This document shows positions 6,268-14,401 of a stretch of 39,626 bases of DNA, one piece after another (within the stretch, counting starts at the first letter, position 1; each line of letters begins with the position of its first letter). Origin of the DNA: an uncultured Collinsella sp. (GTDB lineage Bacteria; Actinomycetota; Coriobacteriia; Coriobacteriales; Coriobacteriaceae); assembly GCA_958348565.1 (NCBI GenBank), contig CATVZP010000010.1, positions 1 to 39,626 of the forward strand, in the 5' to 3' direction. The notes below the pieces were generated by a model, which saw only the letters and a program-made list of their open reading frames with translations, was not told the origin of the DNA and did no database searches. Made by a program: the position numbers and the translations under genes.

Positions 6268-9036
6268 TCACAGCAGCTCGCCGTGGCGGGCGATGTAGCG
6301 GCGCTTTGCTAGCTGGGTGAGCGCGATGTAGGCGGTGACTATGCCGACGAGCAGTGCGAAAAAGCTCGTGGGCAGCATCGTAAGGCCGAGCGCATCGGCG
6401 ATGGGGCTTGCCGGCAGCCAGGTGACGAGCGCCAGGCCTAGCACGGTGAGAGCGCACAGCGCGGACGCGGCGTGGTCGCGCAGGCTCGGCAGGCGCGGGG
6501 AGCGCAACATGTGGACCACGAGCGTCTGCGACCACATGGACTCGACAAACCAGCCGCTCTGGAAGATTGCGGCGAAGGTCGTCATACCCGCGGCGTTGCC
6601 CGCGGCGGCAAGCTCGGACCAGCTTGCGCCCACGGCGGCGGGGCACACCACAAAGAAGAGCGCGGCGAAGGTCACGATGTCAAACAGCGAGCTCACGGGG
6701 CCCAGCTCGAGCATAAAGCCCTTGATGGACGCGGCGTCCCAGGCGCGCGGGCGGGCAGTCCAGGCGTCGTCGACGGTATCCCACGGCAGCGCGATGCACA
6801 CGATCTCGTAGACCAGCGACAGCAGTACCAGCTGCAGGGCGCTCATGGGCAAAAACGGCAAGAACAGGCTCGCGACGGTCACGGACAGCACGTTGCCAAA
6901 GTTGGAGCTCACTGTGGTCTTGAGGTACTTGAGCAGGTTGCCGTAGGTGCGGCGGCCTTCGATGATGCCGCGTTCGAGCACGCCCAGGTCCTTCTGAAGC
7001 AGGATGATATCGGCGGATTCCTTGGCAATGTCGACGGCCGAATCGACCGAGATGCCGCAATCGCTCGCACGCATGGCGGCGGCGTCGTTGATGCCGTCGC
7101 CCATAAAGCCCACGGTGTGGCCGAGCAGCTCGCGCATGACGCGCACCAGGCGTGCCTTCTGCAGTGGCGAGAGCTTGGCGAAAAGGTGAGTTATCTCGGC
7201 GCGCTCGGCAAGTTCGGCGTCATCGAGTGCATCGATCTCGGAGCCGAGCAAGACGTTGCTCGCGTCGATGCCGATCTGCTCGCAGACGGTGGCGGCGACG
7301 CGATCGTTGTCGCCGGTCAGGACCTTTACCGCCACGCCCTTGGCTTCGAGGGTGGTGACGGCGCCCGCGGCACTTGCTTTAGGTGGATCGAGGAAGGCCA
7401 AAAAGCCCATCAGCACCATGTCGCATTCGTCGGCGATGCCAAACTCGCCCACGCAGCGCGGATTGGTTTTCTGCGCCACGGCAATTACGCGTAGGCCCTC
7501 GGCGTTAAGCCCGGCGACCTGCTTGCGAATCTGGGCGAGCCTGTCTTTGGTGAGCGGCTGGGCGATGCCATCGACCTCGACAAAGGAGCAGATCTCGAGC
7601 ATTTCCTCGGCAGCTCCCTTGGTAACCATCTGGGTTTTGCCCTGGGCGTCGGCTACAACTACGCTCAGGCGACGGCGCGAGAAATCGAAGGGCACTTCGT
7701 CGACCTTGGTATAGCGGTCGCGCAGGCTCTGGCCCAGCATGGAATCGGGCACGACGGTCGAGGGTGTCACATCGGCACGGTCGATTACGGCCAGGTCGAT
7801 AAGGTTCTTGAGGCCGGTCTGGAAGAAGCTGTTCAAAAACGCATGACGCAGCACGCGTGCGTCCTCGTTGCCGTCGGTGTTGAGGTAGCGCTCGAGCACG
7901 ATGCGGTCTTCGGTGAGGGTGCCGGTCTTGTCGCAGCACAGGACGTCCATCGCGCCGAGGTTTTGGATTGCCGGCAGCTCCTTGACGATAACCTGGCGGC
8001 GGGCGAGGTCCTTGGCGCCCTGCGACAGGCTCGTGGTCACGATGACGGGGAGCATCTGCGGCGTGATGCCCACGGCCACGCTCGTGGCGAACAGTAGCGC
8101 GTCGATGACGTTGCCCTTGGTGGCGGCGTTGATGGCAAAGACGGCCGGCGCCATAACGAGCATGAGGCGTACGAGTAGCATGGAGACGCTCGAGACACCG
8201 CGGTCAAACGCGCTCTTCTCGCCGCGCCCGTTGAGCATCTTGGCGATGCCGCCCAGGTAGGTGTCCGAGCCGGTGGCAACGACAAGCGCCATGGCGGTGC
8301 CGTTTTGCACGGAGGTGCCGGTAAAGACGATGTTCTTGCAGGCGGAGAGCGGCAGCGCGGAGCCGTCGGCACCCTCGACGACGGTGATGGCAGCTGTCTT
8401 CTCGACGGCCTCGCTCTCGCCGGTGAGCGCGGACTCGATCACAAACAGATCGCGCGCGGTGATGATGCGGGCATCGGCCGGCACCATATCGCCGGCAGAG
8501 AGACGGATCACATCGCCGGGGACGAGCTCGTCGAAGGGGATCTCGACGCGCTCGCCGTCGCGCAGGGCGGTGCAAGTGTTGGAGACCAGGTCCTTGAGGG
8601 CCTCTGCCGCATTGCCGCTGCGGGCTTCCTGGATAAACTTCATGCCGCCCGATACCAGCAGCATGATGCCGATGACGATGACCGTGGAGGGGCCGCGCTG
8701 CGGCTCGGGCACGGCGAGCACGTCGATGTAGAGCGAGACCAGCGCGAGCGCGGCGAGGATGCCGGCGAAGGGATCGATGAACGCGTCGGCGATGCGGCGG
8801 GCGAGCGTCTTGGTCGGTGCCTCGATGGTGTTGGGGCCGGAGGCGTCCAGGCGCTCGGTTGACTGCTCGGCGGTGAGGCCGTCAGCGGTGGCGTCGAGCA
8901 GTACGAGGGCGTCCTCGGCGCTATGGGTGGCGGCGAATATGGTGTTCTTGGACAGGCCGGTGTGAGCGGCAGGGCGCGCCGTGCGGCGGCGCTTGGAGAT
9001 AGCTTCGAGTACCGTGGCGGTTTTGAGCATCAGCAT
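6268..9036 (-). CDS. mgtA: Mg2+-importing P-type ATPase
   Basis: A 922-aa P-type ATPase of the P3B class, which imports Mg2+ at the cytoplasmic membrane using ATP. Visible landmarks in order are a basic N-terminus, the actuator motif ALTGESEAVEK, the phosphorylation site CCDKTGTLTED (Asp369), an ATP-binding domain with KGAAEEM, the hinge GDGINDAAAMRASDCGIS, and a C-terminal membrane block with several hydrophobic helices. The length is close to E. coli MgtA (~900). The ATG at 9036 has AAGGAGG with a 5-nt spacer; a second ATG two codons later is less likely. A 23-codon ORF with a strong ribosome site and a hairpin lie in the 140-210 nt upstream, suggesting leader control. It converges on the ROK kinase. 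Confidence 0.9.
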   Translation of the reverse strand: MLMLKTATVLEAISKRRRTARPAAHTGLSKNTIFAATHSAEDALVLLDATADGLTAEQSTERLDASGPNTIEAPTKTLARRIADAFIDPFAGILAALALVSLYIDVLAVPEPQRGPSTVIVIGIMLLVSGGMKFIQEARSGNAAEALKDLVSNTCTALRDGERVEIPFDELVPGDVIRLSAGDMVPADARIITARDLFVIESALTGESEAVEKTAAITVVEGADGSALPLSACKNIVFTGTSVQNGTAMALVVATGSDTYLGGIAKMLNGRGEKSAFDRGVSSVSMLLVRLMLVMAPAVFAINAATKGNVIDALLFATSVAVGITPQMLPVIVTTSLSQGAKDLARRQVIVKELPAIQNLGAMDVLCCDKTGTLTEDRIVLERYLNTDGNEDARVLRHAFLNSFFQTGLKNLIDLAVIDRADVTPSTVVPDSMLGQSLRDRYTKVDEVPFDFSRRRLSVVVADAQGKTQMVTKGAAEEMLEICSFVEVDGIAQPLTKDRLAQIRKQVAGLNAEGLRVIAVAQKTNPRCVGEFGIADECDMVLMGFLAFLDPPKASAAGAVTTLEAKGVAVKVLTGDNDRVAATVCEQIGIDASNVLLGSEIDALDDAELAERAEITHLFAKLSPLQKARLVRVMRELLGHTVGFMGDGINDAAAMRASDCGISVDSAVDIAKESADIILLQKDLGVLERGIIEGRRTYGNLLKYLKTTVSSNFGNVLSVTVASLFLPFLPMSALQLVLLSLVYEIVCIALPWDTVDDAWTARPRAWDAASIKGFMLELGPVSSLFDIVTFAALFFVVCPAAVGASWSELAAAGNAAGMTTFAAIFQSGWFVESMWSQTLVVHMLRSPRLPSLRDHAASALCALTVLGLALVTWLPASPIADALGLTMLPTSFFALLVGIVTAYIALTQLAKRRYIARHGELL

Positions 9037-9118
9037 AGGGTCCTCCTTGTTGAAGGGAGTTAGCGTACGTGTCGTATTTGCTTCAAAAAACCTAGATGTC
9101 GCTCACGTCAAGCTCGCG

Positions 9119-9155
9119 AACCACCGCAAAGGGGACAGGCACCTTTGTGGTGGTT
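9119..9155. repeat. GGGAC-loop hairpin, copy C (between mgtA and its leader ORF)
   Basis: AACCACCGCAAA (9119-9130) pairs with TTTGTGGTGGTT (9144-9155), one G-T pair included, around the 13-nt loop GGGGACAGGCACC. CC of the loop can extend the stem with GG. It lies between the candidate leader ORF and mgtA, so it would be transcribed in the mgtA message. On the plus strand only two extra T follow it, so terminator function is doubtful. Confidence 0.7.
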
Positions 9156-9176
9156 TTGACGATCGGTTCGTGGCGC

Positions 9177-9248
9177 TTATGCGAATACGGAATCCTCACG
9201 GCGTGCCGAGGGCGACATGCAGGTTTTTCGACTAGGACTGCCTTCCAT
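9177..9248 (-). CDS. Candidate leader peptide upstream of mgtA
   Basis: A 23-codon ORF (MEGSPSRKTCMSPSARR..., ending in FA) begins at 9248 and stops at 9177-9179. It is preceded by a near-perfect Shine-Dalgarno AAGGAGGT (about 9254-9261, minus strand). It ends 140 nt before mgtA, with hairpin C in between. Enteric mgtA genes are controlled by translation of a short leader (MgtL). This ORF is not homologous by eye and has only two prolines, so only the arrangement is similar. It may instead be a free-standing small protein or fortuitous. Confidence 0.45.
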   Translation of the reverse strand: MEGSPSRKTCMSPSARREDSVFA

Positions 9249-9326
9249 GGCACACCTCCTTAAGGCCGGGCGCAGCGCGCTTTTGGGTATCTCGTACCCG
9301 TTTCAATCCGCCCGTATTCTTGATGA

Positions 9327-9349
9327 GGGGGTTTGACATGTCAACCCCC
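9327..9349. promoter_or_regulatory. Palindrome with embedded TTGACA
   Basis: GGGGGTT and AACCCCC flank TGACATGTCA, making a near-perfect palindrome with one bulged T. TTGACA (9333-9338) reads as a -35 on the plus strand towards pyrE, though only a weak -10 (CAGAAA) follows at 17 nt. A second -10-like TAAACT occurs about 35 nt before the pyrE start. The site lies between the divergent mgtA leader and pyrE and could be an operator for either. Confidence 0.4.
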
Positions 9350-9475
9350 ATTGTTCAGAAAACCATCGTCTCCGACAAAGCTCTTACAGAATACCGTGGC
9401 CTCAAAGCGCGCCCGCATCGACGCCCTGCCTGCGCTAAACTGGAGAGCACGTACGCGATTACGAGAGGAGCCCGC

Positions 9476-10156
9476 ATGGAGGCTTACAAGCAAGAGTTCA
9501 TCAAGTTTATGGTCGAGTCCGACGTCCTTAAGTTCGGCAGCTTTACGCTCAAGAGCGGCCGTCAGTCCCCGTTCTTTATGAACGCCGGTGCTTACGTGAC
9601 GGGCTACCAGCTCAAGAAGCTGGGCGAGTATTACGCCCAGGCCATCCACGATAACTTTGGCGACGACTTTGATGTGCTGTTTGGGCCGGCCTACAAGGGC
9701 ATTCCCCTGGCCGTCGTGACCGCAATTGCCTACCACGAGCTGTACGGCAAAGAGGTCAAGTACTGCTGCGACCGCAAGGAGGCCAAGGACCACGGCGCCG
9801 ACAAGGGCAACCTGTTGGGCTACGAGCCCCAGGACGGCGACCGCGTGGTCATGGTCGAGGATGTCACCACCAGCGGCAAGTCCATCGACGAGACCTATCC
9901 CAAGGTTAAGGCTGCTGCTGATGTTGAGATCAAGGGCCTGATCGTGTCCCTCAACCGCATGGAGGTCGGCAAGGGTGGCGTGACCACCGCGCAGAAGGAG
10001 ATCGAGGCCAAGTACGGTTTCCCCGTCGCGAGCATCGTCTCCATGGCCGAGGTCGTCGAGACCCTCTACAACCACGAGATTGACGGTAAGGTCGTCATCG
10101 ACGACGAGCTCAAGGCCGCCATCGACGCTTACTACGAGCAGTACGGAGCTCGTTAG
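9476..10156 (+). CDS. pyrE: Orotate phosphoribosyltransferase
   Basis: A 226-aa enzyme that joins orotate to PRPP to make OMP in de novo pyrimidine synthesis. The PRPP loop VVMVEDVTTSGKS is at about residues 124-136, the flexible-loop region with KEAKDHG is near 101, and FGPAYKGIPLA is a family hallmark. The start at 9476 has GAGAGGAG 5 nt upstream; an in-frame ATG at 9320 would add 52 non-conserved residues. It stands alone with no other pyr gene nearby. A structured repeat with a terminator follows immediately, its first arm sharing the last base of the stop codon. Confidence 0.93.
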   Translation: MEAYKQEFIKFMVESDVLKFGSFTLKSGRQSPFFMNAGAYVTGYQLKKLGEYYAQAIHDNFGDDFDVLFGPAYKGIPLAVVTAIAYHELYGKEVKYCCDRKEAKDHGADKGNLLGYEPQDGDRVVMVEDVTTSGKSIDETYPKVKAAADVEIKGLIVSLNRMEVGKGGVTTAQKEIEAKYGFPVASIVSMAEVVETLYNHEIDGKVVIDDELKAAIDAYYEQYGAR

Positions 10157-10289
10157 TTACGGCGTTTTGCCAAACGCCGTAACCGGCCGACGCTGCGCGC
10201 CGCCCAGGGCGACAATTTGTCATTCAAAAGGCGAGGCATGACCAGAGGGTCAATGCCTCGCCTTTTTCATGCCAACTTGTTCGCCCTGG
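10156..10289. repeat. Structured intergenic element, copy 1
   Basis: A 12-bp perfect hairpin (GTTACGGCGTTT / AAACGCCGTAAC, 10156-10183) is followed by an outer stem CCAGGGCGA (10204-10212) / TCGCCCTGG (10281-10289), which encloses a terminator hairpin. Copy 2 at 14402-14535 is nearly identical in sequence, and its differences in the two stems are compensatory. Homology continues past the stem through CGTCGCTCGCTGTCCGTCCT and on to the GGGAC-loop hairpin. Confidence 0.85.
10226..10268 (+). terminator. Intrinsic terminator after pyrE (inside the repeat element)
   Basis: AAAAGGCGAGGCAT (10226-10239) pairs perfectly with ATGCCTCGCCTTTT (10253-10266), with a GACC/GGTC inner stem and a T5 end. Confidence 0.85.
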
Positions 10290-10340
10290 ACGTCGCTCGC
10301 TGTCCGTCCTCTACCTGCGGTGTTGCCTTGCTCCGGATGG

Positions 10341-10371
10341 GTAGTCATTGGGGACGTTCTTAAATGACTAC
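10341..10371. repeat. GGGAC-loop hairpin, copy D
   Basis: GTAGTCATT (10341-10349) pairs with AATGACTAC (10363-10371) around the loop GGGGACGTTCTTA. It sits about 40 nt beyond the end of the rpiR gene and downstream of the pyrE terminator element. Confidence 0.8.
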
Positions 10372-10411
10372 TTGCTCTCGTTAGATAAGCGTCCGAGAAC
10401 CACGCTCGTCG

Positions 10412-11266
10412 CTACTTAAGCCCCGGGAGGCGGGTGTAGGGGAATGAGCGCTCTAGGAACTCGGAGCAGCGGGCGTAATCTTTGGCGAAGTAGCTGCTGT
10501 AGAGCGAATCGAGCACGTATTGCACGGCGATGTGGCTGGCGAACTGCGTGATGCGATGCGTCATGCTCTCGTGGTCACTCACCGTAAGGTAGGCGGCAAA
10601 GCCGGGGTGAATGCGCGCGCAATAAGGTGTGCCGATGACGATGACTGGGACATGCCGACTGCTGAGGATCGGCAAGATGTCCTTGAGGTTGGGGGCAAGG
10701 CCGCTGTAGGAGATGACGATTGCCGCATGGTCGGGACCCGAGGCGAGCGCCGTTCGCACCTGGGCCTCGCCACCGTTGTGGCACGTCGCGCTTTTACCGG
10801 CGGAGAGCAGGCGATCGCGGAACATTCCCGCTGGATAGAGGTTGTGCGAGCCCGTGTAGATGTCGACCTGTCGGGCGTTCGCGATGAGCTTGGCGGCGTG
10901 GTCAAGCTGCGTGGGGTCGAGCAGTTCCTGCGTTTCGGCCAGCGTGGTCTGGTAGAGCCCCTCCATGCGCTCCATAACCTGCGCAGGGGTGGACGTGGCG
11001 TCGAAGGGAAAGTTGATGTCCACGTCGCGCCGATTGCCCGATTCGGTTGCCAGGCGGATGAGCTCGACTTTGAGATCCTTAAAGCCCTCGAGGCCGAGCT
11101 TTTTGCAAAAACGGTGCACGCTCGCAACAGAAACATTGGTGCGCGCGGCAAATTCCTTAATAGAAAGTCCGCGGATGTCCTCGCCGATGGCAAGGGCTGC
11201 AATGCCGAGCTGTTGCTCGGTAGGGGTAAGGCCCTGTGCCTCGGAAATCTTGCGTTTGATATCCAT
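10412..11266 (-). CDS. RpiR/MurR-family transcriptional regulator (HTH + SIS)
   Basis: A 284-aa regulator. The N-terminal ~75 residues form the RpiR helix-turn-helix (LSIKEFAARTNVSVASVHRF and the following KKLGLEGFKDLK). Residues ~110-250 form a SIS phosphosugar-binding domain with the IYTGSHN and AIVISYSG segments. Family members sense phosphosugars and repress or activate adjacent sugar genes. The start at 11266 is chosen over 11296 because GGGAG lies 5 nt upstream. It is divergent from the GH1 6-phospho-beta-glucosidase, its likely target. The ligand is plausibly a phosphorylated beta-glucoside or glucose-6-phosphate (inference). Confidence 0.88.
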   Translation of the reverse strand: MDIKRKISEAQGLTPTEQQLGIAALAIGEDIRGLSIKEFAARTNVSVASVHRFCKKLGLEGFKDLKVELIRLATESGNRRDVDINFPFDATSTPAQVMERMEGLYQTTLAETQELLDPTQLDHAAKLIANARQVDIYTGSHNLYPAGMFRDRLLSAGKSATCHNGGEAQVRTALASGPDHAAIVISYSGLAPNLKDILPILSSRHVPVIVIGTPYCARIHPGFAAYLTVSDHESMTHRITQFASHIAVQYVLDSLYSSYFAKDYARCSEFLERSFPYTRLPGLK

Positions 11267-11290
11267 ACGAACTCCCACACTCGCCAAACC

Positions 11291-11319
11291 TGCCAAAAAG
11301 GGACAGGTTTATTTTGGCA
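11291..11319. repeat. GGGAC-loop hairpin, copy E
   Basis: TGCCAAAA (11291-11298) pairs with TTTTGGCA (11312-11319) around AGGGACAGGTTTA. It lies in the divergent rpiR/bglA control region, about 25 nt before the rpiR start on that gene's 5' side. Confidence 0.75.
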
Positions 11320-11468
11320 CGTTTCGGTCGGTATCAGGAAGTATCAGGGACGGGGCGGCGTCGGTCCGTGGGCGCGAAAAGAAGTGTCGGGTTTGGCGCG
11401 CCCGCTTCCGCCCGTCCCGTGCGCAGGCGATACTCGGCTTATCGACCCGCGATGCAAAGGAGATGCTC

Positions 11469-12917
11469 ATGGCAAACATCAAGTTCCCCGAGGGCTTCTA
11501 TTGGGGTGGCGCCACCGCCGCCAACCAGTTTGAGGGCGCTTGGAACGTGGACGGCCGCGGTCCTTCCGTCGACGACCACTTCCTGGGCGGCAGCTACAAG
11601 GAGCCGCGCCAGATCACGATCGACATCGACCCCGATCGTTTCTACCCCAACCATGACGGTATCGATTTCTACCATCACTACGAGGAGGACATCGCGCTGT
11701 TCGCCGAGATGGGTTTCAACATGTTCCGCATGTCCATCTCTTGGAGCCGCATCTTCCCCAACGGCGACGATGCTGAGCCCAACGAGGCCGGCCTCGCCTT
11801 CTACGACCGCGTCTTCGACTGCTTGCGCGCCCACAACATCGAGCCGCTCGTGACCCTCTCGCACTACGAGATGCCCTATCACCTGGTCGAGAAGTACAAC
11901 GGCTGGGCGAGCCGCGAGCTCATCGGCTTCTTTGAGAAGTATTGCCAAACCGTCTTCGACCGTTACCAGGACAAGGTCAAGTTCTGGCTCACCTTCAACG
12001 AGATCAACTGCGGCACTCAGGACATGGGCAACCTCTTTGAGACCAGCATGATTCAGGGCTTTGAGGGCCCGGCTTCGGCGGTCCACACCACGCCGCAGGC
12101 CCGCATGCAGGCGCTGCATCACCAGTTTGTCGCCAGCGGCCGCGTCGTGCGCTATGCCCACGAGCATTACCCGCAGTTCAAGATGGGCAACATGGATTGC
12201 TTCATCCTCTCCTATGCCGCCACGTGCGATCCGGCCGACGTGTTTGCTACGCAGCAGGAGATGAACGCCATGAACTGGTACTGCTCCGACGTGCAGGTGC
12301 GCGGAAAGTACCCGTTCTATGCCAAGCGCTTCTGGGCCGAGAACGATGTTGAGCTTGTGATGGAGGACGGCGACCTGCAGGATATCGCCGACGGCAAGGT
12401 CGACTTCTACTCCTTTAGCTACTACATGTCCGGCACCGTGGGCACCCACAAGGATCACGAGATGACCGAGGGCAACATGACCTTCGGCGGCAAGAATCCC
12501 TATCTGGAGTCCACCGACTGGGGTTGGCAGATCGATCCGCTGGGCCTGCGCATCGCCCTTAACGAGATCTATGCTCGCTACGAGATTCCGCTGATGGTGG
12601 TCGAGAACGGCATGGGCGCTTACGACGAGGTCGAGGAGGACGGCTCCATCCATGACCCGTATCGCATCGCCTACTTGCGCAGCCACATCAAGGCCATGGG
12701 CGAGGCCATTGCCGACGGCGTTGACCTGATTGCCTACACCTGGTGGGGTCCCATCGACCTGGTTTCCGCTGGCACCGGCGAGATGCGCAAGCGCTACGGC
12801 TTTATCCATGTCGATAAGTACGACGACGGCACCGGCACCTACAAGCGTCGCCGCAAGGACAGCTTCTTCGCATATCAGAAGATCATCAAGTCCAACGGCG
12901 CTGAGGGCCTGGATTAA
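11469..12917 (+). CDS. 6-phospho-beta-glucosidase (GH1)
   Basis: A 482-aa glycoside hydrolase family 1 enzyme that splits PTS-imported 6-phospho-beta-glucosides into glucose-6-phosphate and an aglycone or glucose in the cytoplasm. Seen: the N-terminal signature FPEGFYWGGATAANQFEGA, the acid/base motif LTFNEIN (Glu178), the nucleophile motif VVENGMG (Glu379), and a C-terminal TWWGPIDLVSAGTGEMRKRYGF stretch typical of phospho-specific GH1 enzymes. The start at 11469 is preferred to 11463 because AAAGGAG is 6 nt upstream. It is divergent from an rpiR regulator and followed by an EIIA gene. A bgl-type role is well supported, although the natural substrate (cellobiose, arbutin, salicin or other) is unknown. 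Confidence 0.9.
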   Translation: MANIKFPEGFYWGGATAANQFEGAWNVDGRGPSVDDHFLGGSYKEPRQITIDIDPDRFYPNHDGIDFYHHYEEDIALFAEMGFNMFRMSISWSRIFPNGDDAEPNEAGLAFYDRVFDCLRAHNIEPLVTLSHYEMPYHLVEKYNGWASRELIGFFEKYCQTVFDRYQDKVKFWLTFNEINCGTQDMGNLFETSMIQGFEGPASAVHTTPQARMQALHHQFVASGRVVRYAHEHYPQFKMGNMDCFILSYAATCDPADVFATQQEMNAMNWYCSDVQVRGKYPFYAKRFWAENDVELVMEDGDLQDIADGKVDFYSFSYYMSGTVGTHKDHEMTEGNMTFGGKNPYLESTDWGWQIDPLGLRIALNEIYARYEIPLMVVENGMGAYDEVEEDGSIHDPYRIAYLRSHIKAMGEAIADGVDLIAYTWWGPIDLVSAGTGEMRKRYGFIHVDKYDDGTGTYKRRRKDSFFAYQKIIKSNGAEGLD

Positions 12918-12990
12918 TCGACAATATGAGTGCCACTGGGGAAAAGGTTTTGGGAAGGGCTTGAAAGGGCTCGCGATTCGAGTCCCCACC

Positions 12991-13019
12991 TTAGTATTTG
13001 AACCATTTGGCACTATAAT
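12991..13019 (+). promoter_or_regulatory. Candidate promoter for EIIA gene
   Basis: TATAAT at 13014-13019 matches the -10 consensus exactly. A weak -35 (TTAGTA, 12991-12996) is 17 nt upstream. The EIIA start is 50 nt further on, so the gene may be transcribed independently of the upstream phosphoglucosidase. Confidence 0.5.
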
Positions 13020-13068
13020 CACCATAGGCATGCGCATAACGTTGCGCTTAATCAAGAGGAGAAAACGT

Positions 13069-13605
13069 ATGGGTCTGTTTGACATGTTTAAGAAGAAGGC
13101 TGAGCCTGCCGCTGCTGCAGCTCCCGCTTCCATCTCTGCTTCTGCCGGCGCCGACGTGCTGTGCTCGCCCGTCAAGGGCAAGGTCATCAAGATGGCCGAC
13201 GTGCCCGATCCCGTCTTTGGTGGTGAGGTCCTGGGCAAGGGCTGCGCCGTGTGGCCCGAGGACGATCTGGTCTACGCTCCCTGCGACGGCAAGGTGACCG
13301 TCACCATGGGTCACGCCGTGGGCCTGCAGTCCGATAGCGGCATCGAGGTTCTGGTGCACGTTGGTGTCGATACCGTCAACATGAACGGCGACGGCTTCGA
13401 GGGCTTCGTCAAGGCTGACGATGTCGTGAAGGCCGGCCAGCCCTTGCTCAAGATCGACCGCGCCAAGATCGCTGCTGCCGGCTACAAGGACTGCGTCGTC
13501 GTGGCTGTGTCCAACACCGCCGAGTTCGCCGACGTCGAGCTTACCGTCGAGGCCGAGTCTGCCGTCGCTGCTGGTGACGCCATCGTTAAGGTCGTCCGCA
13601 AGTAG
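13069..13605 (+). CDS. PTS EIIA component, glucose type (IIA-Glc-like)
   Basis: A 178-aa soluble phosphocarrier that accepts phosphate from HPr and passes it to an EIIB. Residues 1-28 form a basic then Ala-rich linker. The EIIA-Glc domain follows, with the first His in MGHAVGLQSDSG (His82) and the phosphorylation site VLVHVGVDTV (His97). AAGAGGAG precedes the ATG at 13069. It carries no EIIB or EIIC domain and is the only EIIA in the window, so it is the natural partner of the EIIBC at 1980-3407. In this phylum such proteins may also signal to regulators (inference). An intrinsic terminator ends the transcript. Confidence 0.9.
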   Translation: MGLFDMFKKKAEPAAAAAPASISASAGADVLCSPVKGKVIKMADVPDPVFGGEVLGKGCAVWPEDDLVYAPCDGKVTVTMGHAVGLQSDSGIEVLVHVGVDTVNMNGDGFEGFVKADDVVKAGQPLLKIDRAKIAAAGYKDCVVVAVSNTAEFADVELTVEAESAVAAGDAIVKVVRK

Positions 13606-13628
13606 ACTGCGACATCCAAAGGATGTGC

Positions 13629-13662
13629 AAGGGTGGTCGAATTGTTCGACCGCCCTTTTTTA
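13629..13662 (+). terminator. Intrinsic terminator after EIIA
   Basis: AAGGGTGGTCGAA (13629-13641) pairs with TTCGACCGCCCTT (13645-13657), one G-T pair, around TTG, followed by a T-run and TATT. Confidence 0.88.
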
Positions 13663-13747
13663 TTACAATGCGGCGGGACGTTTTATTGCGCGTTGGACGG
13701 ACCGGTAAACCGTTCGGACGTTAAATCGAGCCGACTGCGCCTTTGCT

Positions 13748-13777
13748 TTGCCGGGGGTGTTCGTTAGCGGCTAGTAT
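13748..13777 (+). promoter_or_regulatory. Candidate promoter for lipoprotein gene
   Basis: TTGCCG (13748-13753) and TAGTAT (13772-13777) are spaced by 18 nt, about 64 nt before the lipoprotein ATG. The match to consensus is moderate. Confidence 0.35.
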
Positions 13778-13840
13778 GGCCTTATTGTTACGACGTGCAC
13801 CGCGTCGGGAAGCGCGGTGCCGCTTGTTGGGAGGAATGTC

Positions 13841-14398
13841 ATGAAGAAGAAGCTGCTGCTTGCGCCCCTGATGGCTGTTCTGGTCGCGTGCGTGGTTGTG
13901 CTTTCCGGCTGCGGAGGTCCTTCGGTTGAGGAGCTCATCACCGAGGATCTTACGACGCAGTTTGACGAGGTCAAGAACGGTGGCGACGACTTCCTCGCCG
14001 GCCTGGAAGAGGCCTCGGGCGACGAGTTCGAGCAGCTGGGCATCGATCCCAAGGAGTACGCCAAGAGCTACCTCGAGGGCTTTGACTACAAGATCGGCGA
14101 CGTGACGGTCGACGAGGACAAGGGCACCGCAACTGCCGAGGTCACCATTACCTGCAAGTCCATGAACCAGATCGTTGAGGATTTTGCCACTCAGTACCAG
14201 GAGAAGGTCGCCGCGCTCGATTCGATGCCTTCCGATGACGAGCTGTACAAGATGGCCGGTCAGGTTATGGTCGATGTGACCAAGGCTGCTAAGACCAAGG
14301 ACACCAAGGTCACCTTCAAGTACTCCTGCAATGACGACGGCGAGTGGTCTGCCGACGATTCCGCAACCAACGAGATGATGAATGCCATGATGAGCTAG
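13841..14398 (+). CDS. Predicted secreted lipoprotein of unknown function
   Basis: A 185-aa protein with a classic lipoprotein signal: MKKK, a hydrophobic stretch, then the lipobox VLSGC (Cys about residue 24), so it should be lipid-anchored on the outer face of the membrane. The mature part is acidic, rich in Asp, Glu and Lys, with no further Cys except two near the middle and the C-terminal region. It reads like a small alpha/beta fold of the kind found in Gram-positive lipoproteins of unknown role. The start at 13841 is supported by GGGAGG 6-7 nt upstream; an in-frame ATG 24 nt earlier is not. It appears monocistronic, with a terminator inside the repeat element that follows. Confidence 0.8.
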   Translation: MKKKLLLAPLMAVLVACVVVLSGCGGPSVEELITEDLTTQFDEVKNGGDDFLAGLEEASGDEFEQLGIDPKEYAKSYLEGFDYKIGDVTVDEDKGTATAEVTITCKSMNQIVEDFATQYQEKVAALDSMPSDDELYKMAGQVMVDVTKAAKTKDTKVTFKYSCNDDGEWSADDSATNEMMNAMMS

Positions 14399-14401
14399 GG
14401 A

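Noticed and set aside
9119..9155. Hairpin C as an intrinsic terminator or an M-box riboswitch part
   Set aside because: It lacks a T-run on the mgtA strand and the M-box conserved core was not found; it fits the GGGAC-loop repeat family.
11439..13238. 599-codon antisense frame across the phosphoglucosidase and EIIA genes
   Set aside because: It spans two well-defined sense genes and their gap without any recognisable domain.
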